DNA of 64,000 nucleotides from Pedobacter sp. ISL-64 (GTDB lineage Bacteria; Bacteroidota; Bacteroidia; Sphingobacteriales; Sphingobacteriaceae), in the NCBI RefSeq assembly GCF_018613605.1, contig NZ_JAGGPU010000021.1, positions 124,001 through 188,000 of the forward strand, written 5' to 3'. The position numbers were made by a program, and so were the translations under genes. The notes under the pieces were generated by a model, which was given only the letters and a program-made list of their open reading frames with translations, was not told the DNA's origin and made no database searches. Positions 39,119 to 48,725 of the stretch are shown here, piece after piece; the first letter of the stretch is position 1, and each line of letters starts with the position of its first letter.

Positions 39119-41584
39119 ATGAAGTATTTATTGACCTGCTTTTTGTCTTTTTTCTCTCTCTATGGTTTTTCTCAGCATAACAATAGTTTAAAATTGTGGT
39201 ATAACAAACCTGCAGAGAAATGGGTAGAGGCTTTGCCGGTTGGGAATGGAAGAATCGGGGCCATGGTTTTTGGAGGAATAGAACAAGAACTTTTGCAGCT
39301 TAATGAAAGCACATTGTGGAGCGGTGGCCCCGTAAAAAAGGACGTAAACCCCGAAGCTAAAAATTACCTTCCCAAATTACGCGAAGCATTATTGAAAAAT
39401 GAAGATTATACACAGGCAAACCGACTTTCAAAAAAAATGCAGGGACTGTATTCAGCGTTCTATTTGCCAATGGGCGATATAATGATCAAACACGATTTTG
39501 GAAGCTCGAAAGCCGATAATTATTACCGGGATTTGAATCTGACAAACGGACTGTCTACTACACAGTTTACTGTTAATGGTGTAGAATATACGCGGGAGAT
39601 TTTTACTTCTGCCCCAGATAACATAATGGTAGTCAGAATCAGGGCAAATCAGGTTGGTAAACTCAAATTTACGGTAGCTGTAAATAGCTTGCTTAATTAC
39701 CGGTTATCCACGCAGCTTAATAACGAACTAATTGTAAGCGGCAAGGCTCCGGTCAATGTAAATCCGTCTAATCCTAAAGGTGTAGAGCCGCTTATTTACG
39801 GAGATACGGGCGGATGCAACGGGATGCGGTTTCAATATCGGATAAAAGCGATAAGCAAAGATGGAAGTGTGAATACGCAAAACGATCGTTTGCTCATATC
39901 TGGTGCTACAGAAGTATGGTTATATGTAGCTGCGGCGACAAGCTATAATGGCTTTGATAAATGTCCGGATAAAGAGGGGGAAGATGAAAATAAACTGGTT
40001 TCCGATTTGATTGATAAAGCCTCCAAAAAGACTTATCTAAATGTTTTTAATGCACATGTTGCCGATTTTAAAAAATATTTTGATCGGGTGTCTTTCCATG
40101 TTAAAGATACGCTGGTTAATAATCCTAATGCTAATCTGCCCTCCAATGAAAGGTTGAAGGGGTATGCTTCGGGAATTTATGATCCAGGCCTGGAAACATT
40201 ATATTTTCAATATGGAAGGTACCTGCTGATGTCCTCATCCCGCCCCGGTGGACCGCCGGCTAATCTTCAGGGAATCTGGAACAAGGAACTGCGGGCACCA
40301 TGGAGATCAAATTATACCATTAATATCAATACCGAGATGAATTACTGGCCTGCAGAAATAACCAATCTTTCAGAAATGCATATGCCGCTTTTGAACTGGA
40401 TACAAAGTTTGTCAAAAACAGGAAAGGTAACTGCAAGGGAATTTTACAACGCAAACGGTTGGGTTGCACACCACAATTCAGATTTATGGGCTTTAAGCAA
40501 TCCTGTAGGAGACAAAGGTGCCGGCGATCCCTCTTGGGCAAACTGGGCAATGGGTGGAAACTGGCTTTGCCAGCATTTGTATGAACATTACCGGTACACA
40601 GGAGATAAGAAATTCCTTGCAGAAAAAGCCTACCCCGTGATGAAGGAAGCTGCACTTTTTACATTAGACTGGCTGGTTGAAGACAAGGATGGTTATCTGG
40701 TTACAGCGCCTGCAACCTCTCCTGAAAATAAGTTTAAAGACATGGCAGGAAATCAACAGTCGGTGTCTGTAGCATCCACAATGGATATGTCCATCATCAG
40801 GGATCTTTTTGCAAATGTGATTGACGCTGCAAATGTTATAGGTACTGATAATACTTTCCGTGATTTACTGATTTCAAAACAGAAGAAACTCTATCCATTA
40901 AAGATCGGAAGTAAAGGACAGATCCAGGAATGGTATAAGGATTTTACTGAAACAGATATCCATCACAGGCATGTTTCTCACCTTTTTGGTTTATATCCAG
41001 GCCGCGAGATCTCACCCTTAACACCAGAGTATTTTGCGGCAGCACGAAAATCCCTCGAAATACGGGGAGACGACGGGACTGGCTGGAGTAAGGGCTGGAA
41101 GATTAACTGGTGGGCAAGACTACAGGATGGAGACCATGCTTATAGCCTGATCCGGCAATTGTTAAACTATGTTGAAACCACTGGAGGCAGTGTTAAGGGC
41201 GGTGGTACCTATCCGAATTTTTTTGATGCACATCCGCCGTTTCAGATTGATGGCAATTTTGCTGGTACTGCCGGAATGGCTGAAATGCTGATGCAGAGTC
41301 ACCTTGGCTTTATTCATTTATTGCCAGCATTACCAAAAGCCTGGAATGAAGGTGAAATAAAAGGCCTTAAAGCCCGAGGAGGATTTGAGATATCGATTAC
41401 CTGGAAAAATATGAAGTTGCAGGCCGGGTCAATAAAATCAATAAATGGAAACGAATGTATTTTGCAGACAGATCTGCCAATAAGGATAAATGGAGTGAAG
41501 ACCAGTTCCAAAAAAAATACCGGAGGTTACGAGACTAAGTTTAAAACCAGTAAAAATAAAACCTATCAATTTACCGCTTTATAG
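39119..41584 (+). CDS. GH95 alpha-L-fucosidase
   Basis: An 821-residue secreted inverting enzyme (signal peptide 1-19). N-terminal sandwich about 25-280 (Leu-Pro-Val-Gly-Asn-Gly-Arg-Ile-Gly-Ala-Met-Val), then the (alpha/alpha)6 catalytic barrel. Residues corresponding to those known from Bifidobacterium AfcA are all present: Asn402 and Asn404 in Asn-Ile-Asn-Thr-Glu-Met-Asn, Glu536 in Thr-Ser-Pro-Glu-Asn, and Asp711 in Gln-Ile-Asp-Gly-Asn-Phe-Ala-Gly. Members hydrolyse alpha-1,2-linked L-fucose, and some alpha-L-galactose, from host glycans or fucosylated xyloglucan. It is the last gene of the PUL. Confidence 0.92.
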   Translation: MKYLLTCFLSFFSLYGFSQHNNSLKLWYNKPAEKWVEALPVGNGRIGAMVFGGIEQELLQLNESTLWSGGPVKKDVNPEAKNYLPKLREALLKNEDYTQANRLSKKMQGLYSAFYLPMGDIMIKHDFGSSKADNYYRDLNLTNGLSTTQFTVNGVEYTREIFTSAPDNIMVVRIRANQVGKLKFTVAVNSLLNYRLSTQLNNELIVSGKAPVNVNPSNPKGVEPLIYGDTGGCNGMRFQYRIKAISKDGSVNTQNDRLLISGATEVWLYVAAATSYNGFDKCPDKEGEDENKLVSDLIDKASKKTYLNVFNAHVADFKKYFDRVSFHVKDTLVNNPNANLPSNERLKGYASGIYDPGLETLYFQYGRYLLMSSSRPGGPPANLQGIWNKELRAPWRSNYTININTEMNYWPAEITNLSEMHMPLLNWIQSLSKTGKVTAREFYNANGWVAHHNSDLWALSNPVGDKGAGDPSWANWAMGGNWLCQHLYEHYRYTGDKKFLAEKAYPVMKEAALFTLDWLVEDKDGYLVTAPATSPENKFKDMAGNQQSVSVASTMDMSIIRDLFANVIDAANVIGTDNTFRDLLISKQKKLYPLKIGSKGQIQEWYKDFTETDIHHRHVSHLFGLYPGREISPLTPEYFAAARKSLEIRGDDGTGWSKGWKINWWARLQDGDHAYSLIRQLLNYVETTGGSVKGGGTYPNFFDAHPPFQIDGNFAGTAGMAEMLMQSHLGFIHLLPALPKAWNEGEIKGLKARGGFEISITWKNMKLQAGSIKSINGNECILQTDLPIRINGVKTSSKKNTGGYETKFKTSKNKTYQFTAL

Positions 41585-41732
41585 CAAAAAAAATGCGATA
41601 GGTGAGGCCTTACCTTTAATTTGAAGACTAGCGCAAGAGACCACTGACTAAATTAGGCCATTTGCCATATCGTTTTTTCGAATTTAACTGCGTATTTTAT
41701 TTAGAACATTTTTATCCGATAGTTCTTTGTCT

Positions 41733-42707
41733 TTAACGTCTCACCTGACTTGGAGGAATACCAAACTTTCTCTTGAATGCACTACTAAAGTGCTGCAATG
41801 AACAGTAGCCTAATTCAAAAGCAATTTCGGTAGCTTGTTTTTTACCTTCGAGCAGATCATTTTTTGAAAGGTCTAAACGTAAGTCGGATAAATAAGAAAA
41901 AGCCGTCTGATTAAACATTTCTTTAAACCCCCGCTTGAGTTTATATTCATTTATTCCCACTATTTTTGCCAATTCTACCAGCGTTGGTGGCGATTCAATG
42001 TTTTTAACCAAATAATCGCGGGCATATACAATCCGTTCTTTGTCGTAATCATGTTTTATATATTCAGATTTTGAATTTTGAAAGTTATTAAACGATTCGG
42101 CTTGCAAAACAAGTAGTTCAATCGTTTTCGAAAGAAGAAATAACCGCTTTAACCCATTTGTATAATCACAATTCAAAATTGAATTAATACAGGTTTGTAA
42201 GGGTAGATCAATATTTAGATTAGCATTTGAAAAAGCTACAGGTGTTCCCGAAACTATTTTCTCGGCAAACTGCTTAAGGGAATCATTCCCATCTTTTGAC
42301 ATCGTTAAAAAAGAATCCTTTGCAAATTGAATCATAAATGATTTCATCCGCAACTCATCAAACTTCATTTTACCTTCAGCACTGGTACCATAGAATAAAT
42401 TATGCTGATTCCCATTCAACTCAAAAGAATTGCTCATCCCATCCTGTTTTATTGAAGTCCTTCCCTGCAAATTAAAGTGCATGGTTACCAATTCCGTATC
42501 TCCCCTCCAATCCAGTTCGGTTGGTCTATCCAGATCGGTTTCGGAATATAGAATCTTGATACCATCAAAAAGCCACTGTTTTGCCGTTAATTGTCCAAAA
42601 GGGATGTTTATTTTAAAGGTATCTTCTTTAAAACCGTGATTATTAAAGTCATTTTCATCAAAGACCGTTTTGAATGTCTTTTTATCATTTCTTAATTCAA
42701 ATCCCAT
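41733..42707 (-). CDS. AraC-family transcriptional regulator
   Basis: A 324-residue regulator. The C-terminal 95 residues contain two helix-turn-helix motifs (Leu-Val-Glu-Leu-Ala-Lys-Ile-Val-Gly-Ile-Asn and Ala-Thr-Glu-Ile-Ala-Phe-Glu-Leu-Gly-Tyr) and the AraC signature end (Ser-Ser-Ala-Phe-Lys-Arg-Lys-Phe-Gly-Ile-Pro-Pro-Ser). The N-terminal region, about 220 residues, is an uncharacterised sensing domain. It is transcribed divergently from the membrane protein/monooxygenase pair (294-base spacer), which it may control. Confidence 0.88.
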   Translation of the reverse strand: MGFELRNDKKTFKTVFDENDFNNHGFKEDTFKINIPFGQLTAKQWLFDGIKILYSETDLDRPTELDWRGDTELVTMHFNLQGRTSIKQDGMSNSFELNGNQHNLFYGTSAEGKMKFDELRMKSFMIQFAKDSFLTMSKDGNDSLKQFAEKIVSGTPVAFSNANLNIDLPLQTCINSILNCDYTNGLKRLFLLSKTIELLVLQAESFNNFQNSKSEYIKHDYDKERIVYARDYLVKNIESPPTLVELAKIVGINEYKLKRGFKEMFNQTAFSYLSDLRLDLSKNDLLEGKKQATEIAFELGYCSLQHFSSAFKRKFGIPPSQVRR

Positions 42708-43000
42708 TGCTCCCTAATATATCAGTTTAACTCCTTTTTTTACAAGCTCATCTTTTGATCGTGCGATAATTTTGCATTATAAGGTATGTACGGAATATAC
42801 AAAATCGAAGTTAGAAAAATTACATAACCTGATGATGGCCCAAATGATAAAATGGAAATATAAGTACATGCCAACAAAACAATTGAAATTAATCAATTGG
42901 GAGATGGGCCTATTTATTACTCCGGAAATGCTGTGCTGTGTGATATAAATAAAAGAGGAAAGGTGAAGTCGAACACATTTAGCAACGATAATTTTTAAAC

Positions 43001-43498
43001 ATGGAAAATACACACCAATACTCGAAAGCCACCCAATGGCTATTTTATTCCATCTGTGCTTACTTTATAATGAACGGAGCTCAGGTGTGGGAAACCGCGC
43101 TAATGGTTCCTGCGTGGACAGCAGCCCCGCCTTCCTCATTAATTTTTTTTCAAAAACCCTATGGCTTGGATTTTAAAGTGTTCTGGATAATAACACATGG
43201 GATACATGAAATAATATTTATTACAGCTTTAATTTTTAACTGGAAGATAAAGAAACGCAGAAGATTGATTGTATTGGTTCTTGTCGGACATATTGCAGTC
43301 AGGGTATGGACATTGATGTATTTCGCGCCAACTATCATGGCATTTCAGCGAGTGCCCTATAGTGATACTGTTAATATATTCCTGCAAGAAAAAGCAGTAC
43401 AATGGCGCAATTTAAATTATTTGAGAGTGGCGATATTTTTTGTATTAAACTTTTTACTGATACCAGGATTAAAAATAAAAGGGAAAAACAATGAATAA
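43001..43498 (+). CDS. Small DUF1772-like integral membrane protein
   Basis: 165 residues with four hydrophobic segments (about 12-28, 58-76, 87-105, 136-154). Its pattern resembles the anthrone-oxygenase-like/DUF1772 group; this assignment is tentative. The last eight bases overlap the start of the FAD monooxygenase gene, so the two are co-translated. Confidence 0.65.
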   Translation: MENTHQYSKATQWLFYSICAYFIMNGAQVWETALMVPAWTAAPPSSLIFFQKPYGLDFKVFWIITHGIHEIIFITALIFNWKIKKRRRLIVLVLVGHIAVRVWTLMYFAPTIMAFQRVPYSDTVNIFLQEKAVQWRNLNYLRVAIFFVLNFLLIPGLKIKGKNNE

Positions 43499-44663
43499 AA
43501 AAGCAATAATAATTGGTGCAGGTGTTGCAGGACCAATACTGGCTTTACAACTGAAAAAAATAGGTTTTGATGCTGAAATATTTGAATCGAGACCAGAAGA
43601 CAATACAAAAGAGGGGGCCTTTTTGGGACTTACTCCCAATGGCTTGAATGTATTGAAAGAATTTGTTGATTTGAGGATGCTCGAAGATGACTATACGCCT
43701 GGCTACATGAAATTTTTCAATTCAAAAGGAAAACAGGTAGCAGAACTGGGTACAGCTTATCAGAAACAGCAATACGGTGTAGAAACATTACAGTTAAAAC
43801 GGACAAATCTTAATAAATATGCCCGGATAGCAGCAGCAGACGCTGGCATAAAAATAGGATATGATAAGAAATTTGTCCGTTTTGATGAAACAAATGACAA
43901 GATAACAGCATATTTTGCTGATGGAACTACGGCGACTGGTGATATTATGATTGGCTGTGATGGAATGTTTTCCGAGGTTAGAAACCAGTTGTTTCCGGAA
44001 GTTTCTGCAATCAAATACACAAAGCTTATCTCTACTGGTGGTTATGCCAAGATACCCGAACTTTCAGCACCCCTGGATTCAATACGAATGACCTTTGGGG
44101 AAAGGGGATTTTTTGCCTATTCGGTTTCTGATAAAGGGGAAGTCTGGTGGTTCAATAATTATTTTAGAGAGCAGCAGCCAAAGCCACAGGAAATAGAGAA
44201 AACATTAAAAACTGAAATTCAGGACCATTTAATAAATGTTCATAAAAATGATGATCCTTTATTCTCCAAAATAATCAGAAACAGCCACGAGATTATTGCC
44301 TATCCTATTTATGATTTACCCAAACTTTCGCATTGGTATAAAGGTAGAGTCTGCCTTATTGGAGATGCTGCACATGGTATTTCTCCACATATTGGTCAAG
44401 GAGCATCACTGGCATTAGAAGATACTGTTGTAATTGCGGAGCTGTTAAAATTACATGAAGACTATAGGACTGTATTTCAGATTTTCCAATCCAAACGCCA
44501 GCCCAGGGTAGAAAAAGTGATAAAAAGCGCCAGAAAAGTAGGCGATACTAAAACAAAAACTAACCCGATAGCAGCGTGGTTCCGCGACCGCTTAATTGGG
44601 TTCTTTATTGGCAAACAAATTCAACAGCTTGATTGGATTTATGGCTGGACTTATTCAGATTGA
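43491..44663 (+). CDS. FAD-dependent monooxygenase (PHBH/TetX-like)
   Basis: A 390-residue flavoprotein of the FAD_binding_3 family. The dinucleotide-binding motif Gly-Ala-Gly-Val-Ala-Gly is at 9-14, and the second FAD motif Gly-Asp-Ala-Ala-His-Gly-Ile-Ser-Pro-His starts at 291, followed by Gly-Gln-Gly-Ala-Ser-Leu-Ala-Leu-Glu-Asp. It would hydroxylate an aromatic or polycyclic substrate with NAD(P)H and O2; the substrate is unknown. Relatives include tetracycline-inactivating TetX-type enzymes, but similarity of this level does not show resistance. The overlap with the upstream membrane protein gene and the divergent AraC gene suggest an inducible detoxification or tailoring unit. Confidence 0.88.
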   Translation: MNKKAIIIGAGVAGPILALQLKKIGFDAEIFESRPEDNTKEGAFLGLTPNGLNVLKEFVDLRMLEDDYTPGYMKFFNSKGKQVAELGTAYQKQQYGVETLQLKRTNLNKYARIAAADAGIKIGYDKKFVRFDETNDKITAYFADGTTATGDIMIGCDGMFSEVRNQLFPEVSAIKYTKLISTGGYAKIPELSAPLDSIRMTFGERGFFAYSVSDKGEVWWFNNYFREQQPKPQEIEKTLKTEIQDHLINVHKNDDPLFSKIIRNSHEIIAYPIYDLPKLSHWYKGRVCLIGDAAHGISPHIGQGASLALEDTVVIAELLKLHEDYRTVFQIFQSKRQPRVEKVIKSARKVGDTKTKTNPIAAWFRDRLIGFFIGKQIQQLDWIYGWTYSD

Positions 44664-44805
44664 TTTTTATACAATAAATTATTCCTCAGGATGATAATTC
44701 TATCCGACATGTATGATTTTTTAATGATAAATCATATTAGTAGTTCCCGATAAAGTTTAAAAATGCCAAATTGAATGCTAAAATATCACATCAGGAAGAT
44801 TCTTC

Positions 44806-45696
44806 TTAAGCGTTAATTTCAAGCTTATATCCTTTAGCCCTTATAACAACAATGTTGATCTTGGGATCGAGCTCCAGTTTTTTTCTAAGTTTTGATATGA
44901 ACATATCCAAGCTTCGGCCCACAATAACACCCTCGTCTTCCCATATCTCTTTTTGTAACCGGCTTCTGTCTATAGTTTCATTGGGTGACAATGCGAAAAT
45001 AAGCAATACACGGGTTTCCGTTCCGGTTAGTTCTATTGTTTTTCCATGTATTGTAAGCTTCCGATTTTTCGCATCGAACAATACCGAGCCCAAAGTGAAC
45101 AGGTCAGTGTACTCCCCTTTAGGTAAAGTTTTTCGCCGCTTAACAGCGCTCAAAAAAATAAATCCAACAAAGGCTAAAAGTGGCAGGCCAGCCAGAAGAT
45201 ATCTATTTTTGGCTGTATTTATGCCCGTTGGTTTGAATTTAATGTTGATCATGTAACATGCCTTAGGCTGTTTTCTTCCTCTGCAGGTTACAATATCATC
45301 TTTTTTGTTTTTGGATATGGCATATCCATAAGCTACACTGGCATTGCCACAGTTTAGTACGTTAACAACATAATCACTTGTGAGCGGATCTTTGGTAAAC
45401 AAACGCTGAGTGGTATTCACCAGGGAGTCGGGTTGAAAAGTTAGCTCATCCTCAAATGTGATCTGGTATTCATTTTCAGCGATCTTTTTTACCGGAAGAA
45501 CCCTTGATATACTGTCGCCCGACTGTAGGAGTAGTTCATGCCCGATCCGGCGGAGCAAAACTTCTCTTCTGGAGATATCAAAGTCGTCACTGCCAGTCAT
45601 ACTGAAAGCCACGCAGATTACAGAAATAAACGAAAGTAATATTAATCCGAACAGGTATTTGTGCTTCCCATAGACGAGATTTCGAATAAGATCCAT
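44806..45696 (-). CDS. Membrane-anchored OmpR-type winged-helix regulator
   Basis: 296 residues. One transmembrane helix (about 14-33), an extracytoplasmic domain of about 125 residues with two cysteines (Asn-Cys-Gly and Thr-Cys-Arg), a second helix (about 165-184), and a C-terminal Trans_reg_C winged helix (about 195-295; Leu-Thr-Gly-Thr-Glu-Thr-Arg-Val-Leu and Val-Ile-Arg-Ala-Lys-Gly-Tyr-Lys-Leu). It has no receiver domain. The architecture suggests direct sensing across the membrane, with the DNA-binding domain at the opposite end from ToxR. Target genes are unknown. It is convergent with the monooxygenase gene. Confidence 0.8.
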   Translation of the reverse strand: MDLIRNLVYGKHKYLFGLILLSFISVICVAFSMTGSDDFDISRREVLLRRIGHELLLQSGDSISRVLPVKKIAENEYQITFEDELTFQPDSLVNTTQRLFTKDPLTSDYVVNVLNCGNASVAYGYAISKNKKDDIVTCRGRKQPKACYMINIKFKPTGINTAKNRYLLAGLPLLAFVGFIFLSAVKRRKTLPKGEYTDLFTLGSVLFDAKNRKLTIHGKTIELTGTETRVLLIFALSPNETIDRSRLQKEIWEDEGVIVGRSLDMFISKLRKKLELDPKINIVVIRAKGYKLEINA

Positions 45697-46151
45697 TTGT
45701 CGAGTTTTTATTTACAAAGTTTACATTTTTATTTGCAATCCTGGTTCTTCAGACGGAAAGAAATCAAAGTAATTTCGATGAATCAATTTTATAGGATATG
45801 AACAGTCAAAGAAACGTTTTTTTGCAGCCTGCCAGAGGGTCAGGGAAATACCATTACCAGCTTTAATGGTAAAGAGGGGAAGAAGTAAAGTGTTGCAATT
45901 CGAATCCATCCAACTTTCCTCAACATGCTTTAGAATCACTTAAAACAGCAATTTTATTTTTAAATCTTCAATAAAATATTTCTGCATTAGTACAACTCCA
46001 GGGATCTTAGGAATCTCAACCAGGATCCCTATTTCTTTTAGATCAACAATGACATACTAACCTAATCTAAATTTAATAGTATCTCATTTTACAGCTGCAT
46101 GATAATGTTTTTTAAGCCAGATATGCGGATATTAAAGAGTCTTAACTATAT
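45697..46151. other. Gene-poor spacer
   Basis: About 455 bases. A 72-codon minus-strand ORF (45721-45939) has no recognisable features and an unconvincing composition. Nothing else is seen. Confidence 0.5.
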
Positions 46152-47084
46152 CTATTTACCGCTTTTTCCTATTTCCTTAAATAAATCTTTTATATCTCCT
46201 GATTTAAGATTATAAGATAATGATTTTGACGTCGAATAAATTGTCTCACCGGTTTTCGAATTAATCACACAAATAATCTTACTTGAACTGTCTTTAACAA
46301 AAATTAAATAGTACGCAGTTTGATCTGAATCGATAATCAACTTGTCAAGATCAGTTTTACTGATTACCTTGTAAGGAAATTTATAATCTTCGAACAAGCG
46401 CTCTTCATCAGCTGCTTTCTCTAATCTTCCAGCAAAGGGGCTAAATCTCAATAGGTTAAAGTCTGGTATGTATAGTGTCTCTTTTGTAAGTTTTGCCAAT
46501 TCAGCTTTGTTCGTGATATCATCTCGTACACTAATGTTTTTTCCAGCTTTAAGTAAACTGGTCATTTGATCAAGGTAGTTTTTTAACATACCTGGGCTCC
46601 AGTTGTAGAGAAGGCCACCACCGTCAAAGTCATATTTCTTAAAAAATGCATCCGTATTAAAGGCTTTTTCATCAACAGATAATGCCACTTCAGCTACGGG
46701 TTCATGATCAGATTTTCTAAGTAGTCGGTTGCTCGTGAAATATTTTTCCTTGCAAGTCCAAAGAGACAGCGCATAGTAGATATTGTATGTATTGCCACTT
46801 CTCATGGTTATTGCCTGAAGACTTAAAAAACTGTCGTTTGGCCTCAATGTGCTTTCATGATCTGGTGATAGATAATCGATCGCTTTTGATAAAGTCCAGT
46901 TTTTTCTAGCCTGTTCAAGGTACTGTGCTGCACCTGGAAATTCGATGCTTTGAACCATAATATAGGTCCTCCCTTCCTTGATCTTGCTTAGTTTCTTGGC
47001 GTCAAGAATACTAACCTGTGCATGAACATTAAAGGCTACAATTAGTAGCGCTATAAGCATAAAGAGTTTTAATTTGATAGTCAT
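46152..47084 (-). CDS. Secreted protein of unknown function
   Basis: 310 residues with a signal peptide ending near Val-His-Ala-Gln (residue 23). I recognise no domain. It is the last gene of a three-gene minus-strand unit, 26 bases after the lipoprotein gene. Predicted periplasmic or outer-membrane associated. Confidence 0.72.
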   Translation of the reverse strand: MTIKLKLFMLIALLIVAFNVHAQVSILDAKKLSKIKEGRTYIMVQSIEFPGAAQYLEQARKNWTLSKAIDYLSPDHESTLRPNDSFLSLQAITMRSGNTYNIYYALSLWTCKEKYFTSNRLLRKSDHEPVAEVALSVDEKAFNTDAFFKKYDFDGGGLLYNWSPGMLKNYLDQMTSLLKAGKNISVRDDITNKAELAKLTKETLYIPDFNLLRFSPFAGRLEKAADEERLFEDYKFPYKVISKTDLDKLIIDSDQTAYYLIFVKDSSSKIICVINSKTGETIYSTSKSLSYNLKSGDIKDLFKEIGKSGK

Positions 47085-47110
47085 GAATTATTTTTTTTTG
47101 ATTAATGCAG

Positions 47111-48058
47111 TTACTTCCAATCGGTATATAATACGTCACCATCAGAAGTATATGTTTCACCAATTATCTTTCTTTCAGCTTGCTTATTAAAACCGATTGC
47201 TAAAGGGTAGATCTTTACTGGCGTACCTGATGCATAAGCCGTTACTGCAAAAGATTTGCTCTCATTGAATAGTGGAGTAATCATGCCAGCATCACTACCA
47301 AAATCATAGTCTCCACTTCTCTTAAAGTTCGTAAAAACATAGGCTTGATTGATATGATTAGGTTTTGTACTGTTTGTAATATACCCAAGAACCAGATCTC
47401 TTTTATTATTCGAAAATGCAACATATTGCATTTTCGGGTAGGTCGAATTATCTTCAAATACAACATCAGCAGTTTTGTCTGCTGGTTTTATAATCATTTT
47501 GTACTTATCTCCAACCAGATAATTATATCCATGGATAACGTAGGCAAGATCACCCTGAATGGAAATCGATGCCGATAAAACCTCCATGCTCATCCCTGAA
47601 ACTAATCCATTATAGGTAATTTCAGGCAGTTTCATATCAGGGCCGTAATAAACGATTTTATTGCCATTTAATATATAAAGCGTTTTATCATCAGCGCTCC
47701 AATCAAATGATTTAATGTCAGTATACTGATTAATCCTAGCGGTTACCTCACCATTTAAATCCGTTATAGCGATGCTCCCTGAGTAATACTCCAAATAAGC
47801 AAACTTTTTGTGATCATGAGACATTTTGATCAATCGCTTGGTAATATTCGGTGTATTGGTTATCCTCTTCCCTGGCTTAGAAAGATTCTCCAGGTAATAA
47901 ACATCGTTTTTATAAATTATGGCAACATGTTCAATATCTGGGTTCTTAAGTTTGATCAATTCCTCAATAACGTTTTTGTCAACATATGGGTTTATAGCTT
48001 TTTTACAGGAAGAAAATAGCGTAATCAATAAGCATAATAGTAAAAATATAGGTCTCAT
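47111..48058 (-). CDS. Lipoprotein with TolB-like beta-propeller character
   Basis: 315 residues with lipobox Phe-Ser-Ser-Cys-Lys-Lys (Cys18). WD/TolB-like blade phrases recur (Asp-Trp-Ser-Ala-Asp-Asp-Lys-Thr-Leu-Tyr-Ile-Leu; Phe-Ser-Asn-Asn-Lys-Arg-Asp-Leu-Val-Leu). It is probably a periplasmic or surface propeller; no enzyme motif is seen. Four bases separate it from the upstream barrel-protein gene, so the two are co-transcribed. Confidence 0.72.
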   Translation of the reverse strand: MRPIFLLLCLLITLFSSCKKAINPYVDKNVIEELIKLKNPDIEHVAIIYKNDVYYLENLSKPGKRITNTPNITKRLIKMSHDHKKFAYLEYYSGSIAITDLNGEVTARINQYTDIKSFDWSADDKTLYILNGNKIVYYGPDMKLPEITYNGLVSGMSMEVLSASISIQGDLAYVIHGYNYLVGDKYKMIIKPADKTADVVFEDNSTYPKMQYVAFSNNKRDLVLGYITNSTKPNHINQAYVFTNFKRSGDYDFGSDAGMITPLFNESKSFAVTAYASGTPVKIYPLAIGFNKQAERKIIGETYTSDGDVLYTDWK

Positions 48059-48062
48059 ATAC

Positions 48063-48725
48063 TTAAAATTTATAAGAAATTCCCGTACCTGCTGACAAGG
48101 TTGTATACACAGTGCCTAAATCCTTGTTGAATACCGCAGGAGCCAAATTGTCATTATTTCCGGTGGGAGAAAAAAGATTGTATTTTACCAATACATTCCA
48201 GGCTATAGATTCTGTAATGTTAAATGAGAGCCCCAGCTTTGGGCCTATATATACATTTCTATCAGCTACTCCAGATATTGACGACTGTTGACGATCGTTT
48301 GAAGTTGTTTCATAATCTGTCTTGTAAATGCCAAAATTTAAACCAGCAAGTCCTTTAATGGTTTCGGTAAAAGGGATATGGTACAAAAAGCCTAAGTAAG
48401 CTGATTTAACTTTGTATTCGCTAAAAGTATCAACACCGTAATTTTCGCCATCATCGATCAAGTAATAAAATTCTGCTGCTTTAGGCTGGTAAACGTGATA
48501 ACCTACTGTGATATTAATGGAAAACCTTTCACTTTTCGAAAGCAACAAACTAACGTTAGGAGAGATTGCAGGCTTGTAAGTAAAACCGAGTTTCCCCAAA
48601 GGGAAATCATAATCAGCACCAATTTGGACACCAAAGCTAAGTCGGTCATCCTCATAATAAGGGTACTGAGCTTTCACAATATTGCATAGCAATATCATGA
48701 AAAAGAATAAGAGCGTTTTTTTCAT
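48063..48725 (-). CDS. Outer-membrane beta-barrel protein
   Basis: 220 residues with signal peptide (1-19), alternating amphipathic strands (Leu-Ser-Phe-Gly-Val-Gln-Ile-Gly-Ala-Asp-Tyr) and a C-terminal strand Gly-Thr-Gly-Ile-Ser-Tyr-Lys-Phe typical of barrel insertion signals. It is the first gene of the barrel-lipoprotein-secreted protein operon. Similar to PorT-like/OMP_b-brl proteins; function unknown. Confidence 0.75.
   Translation of the reverse strand: MKKTLLFFFMILLCNIVKAQYPYYEDDRLSFGVQIGADYDFPLGKLGFTYKPAISPNVSLLLSKSERFSINITVGYHVYQPKAAEFYYLIDDGENYGVDTFSEYKVKSAYLGFLYHIPFTETIKGLAGLNFGIYKTDYETTSNDRQQSSISGVADRNVYIGPKLGLSFNITESIAWNVLVKYNLFSPTGNNDNLAPAVFNKDLGTVYTTLSAGTGISYKF

Noticed and set aside
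42767..42774. Exact TAATTTTG -7 box
   Set aside because: No -33 element at suitable spacing and more than 220 bases from the next start codon.
42777..43013. 78-codon minus-strand ORF in the AraC/DUF1772 divergent spacer
   Set aside because: Overlaps the start of a good gene on the other strand and has no support.
43491..44663. Calling the FAD monooxygenase a tetracycline-resistance gene
   Set aside because: Only family-level motifs are visible; nothing specific to TetX substrate binding can be shown.
45721..45939. 72-codon minus-strand ORF between the wHTH regulator and the three-gene operon
   Set aside because: No recognisable features, unlikely amino-acid composition; a decayed gene cannot be excluded.
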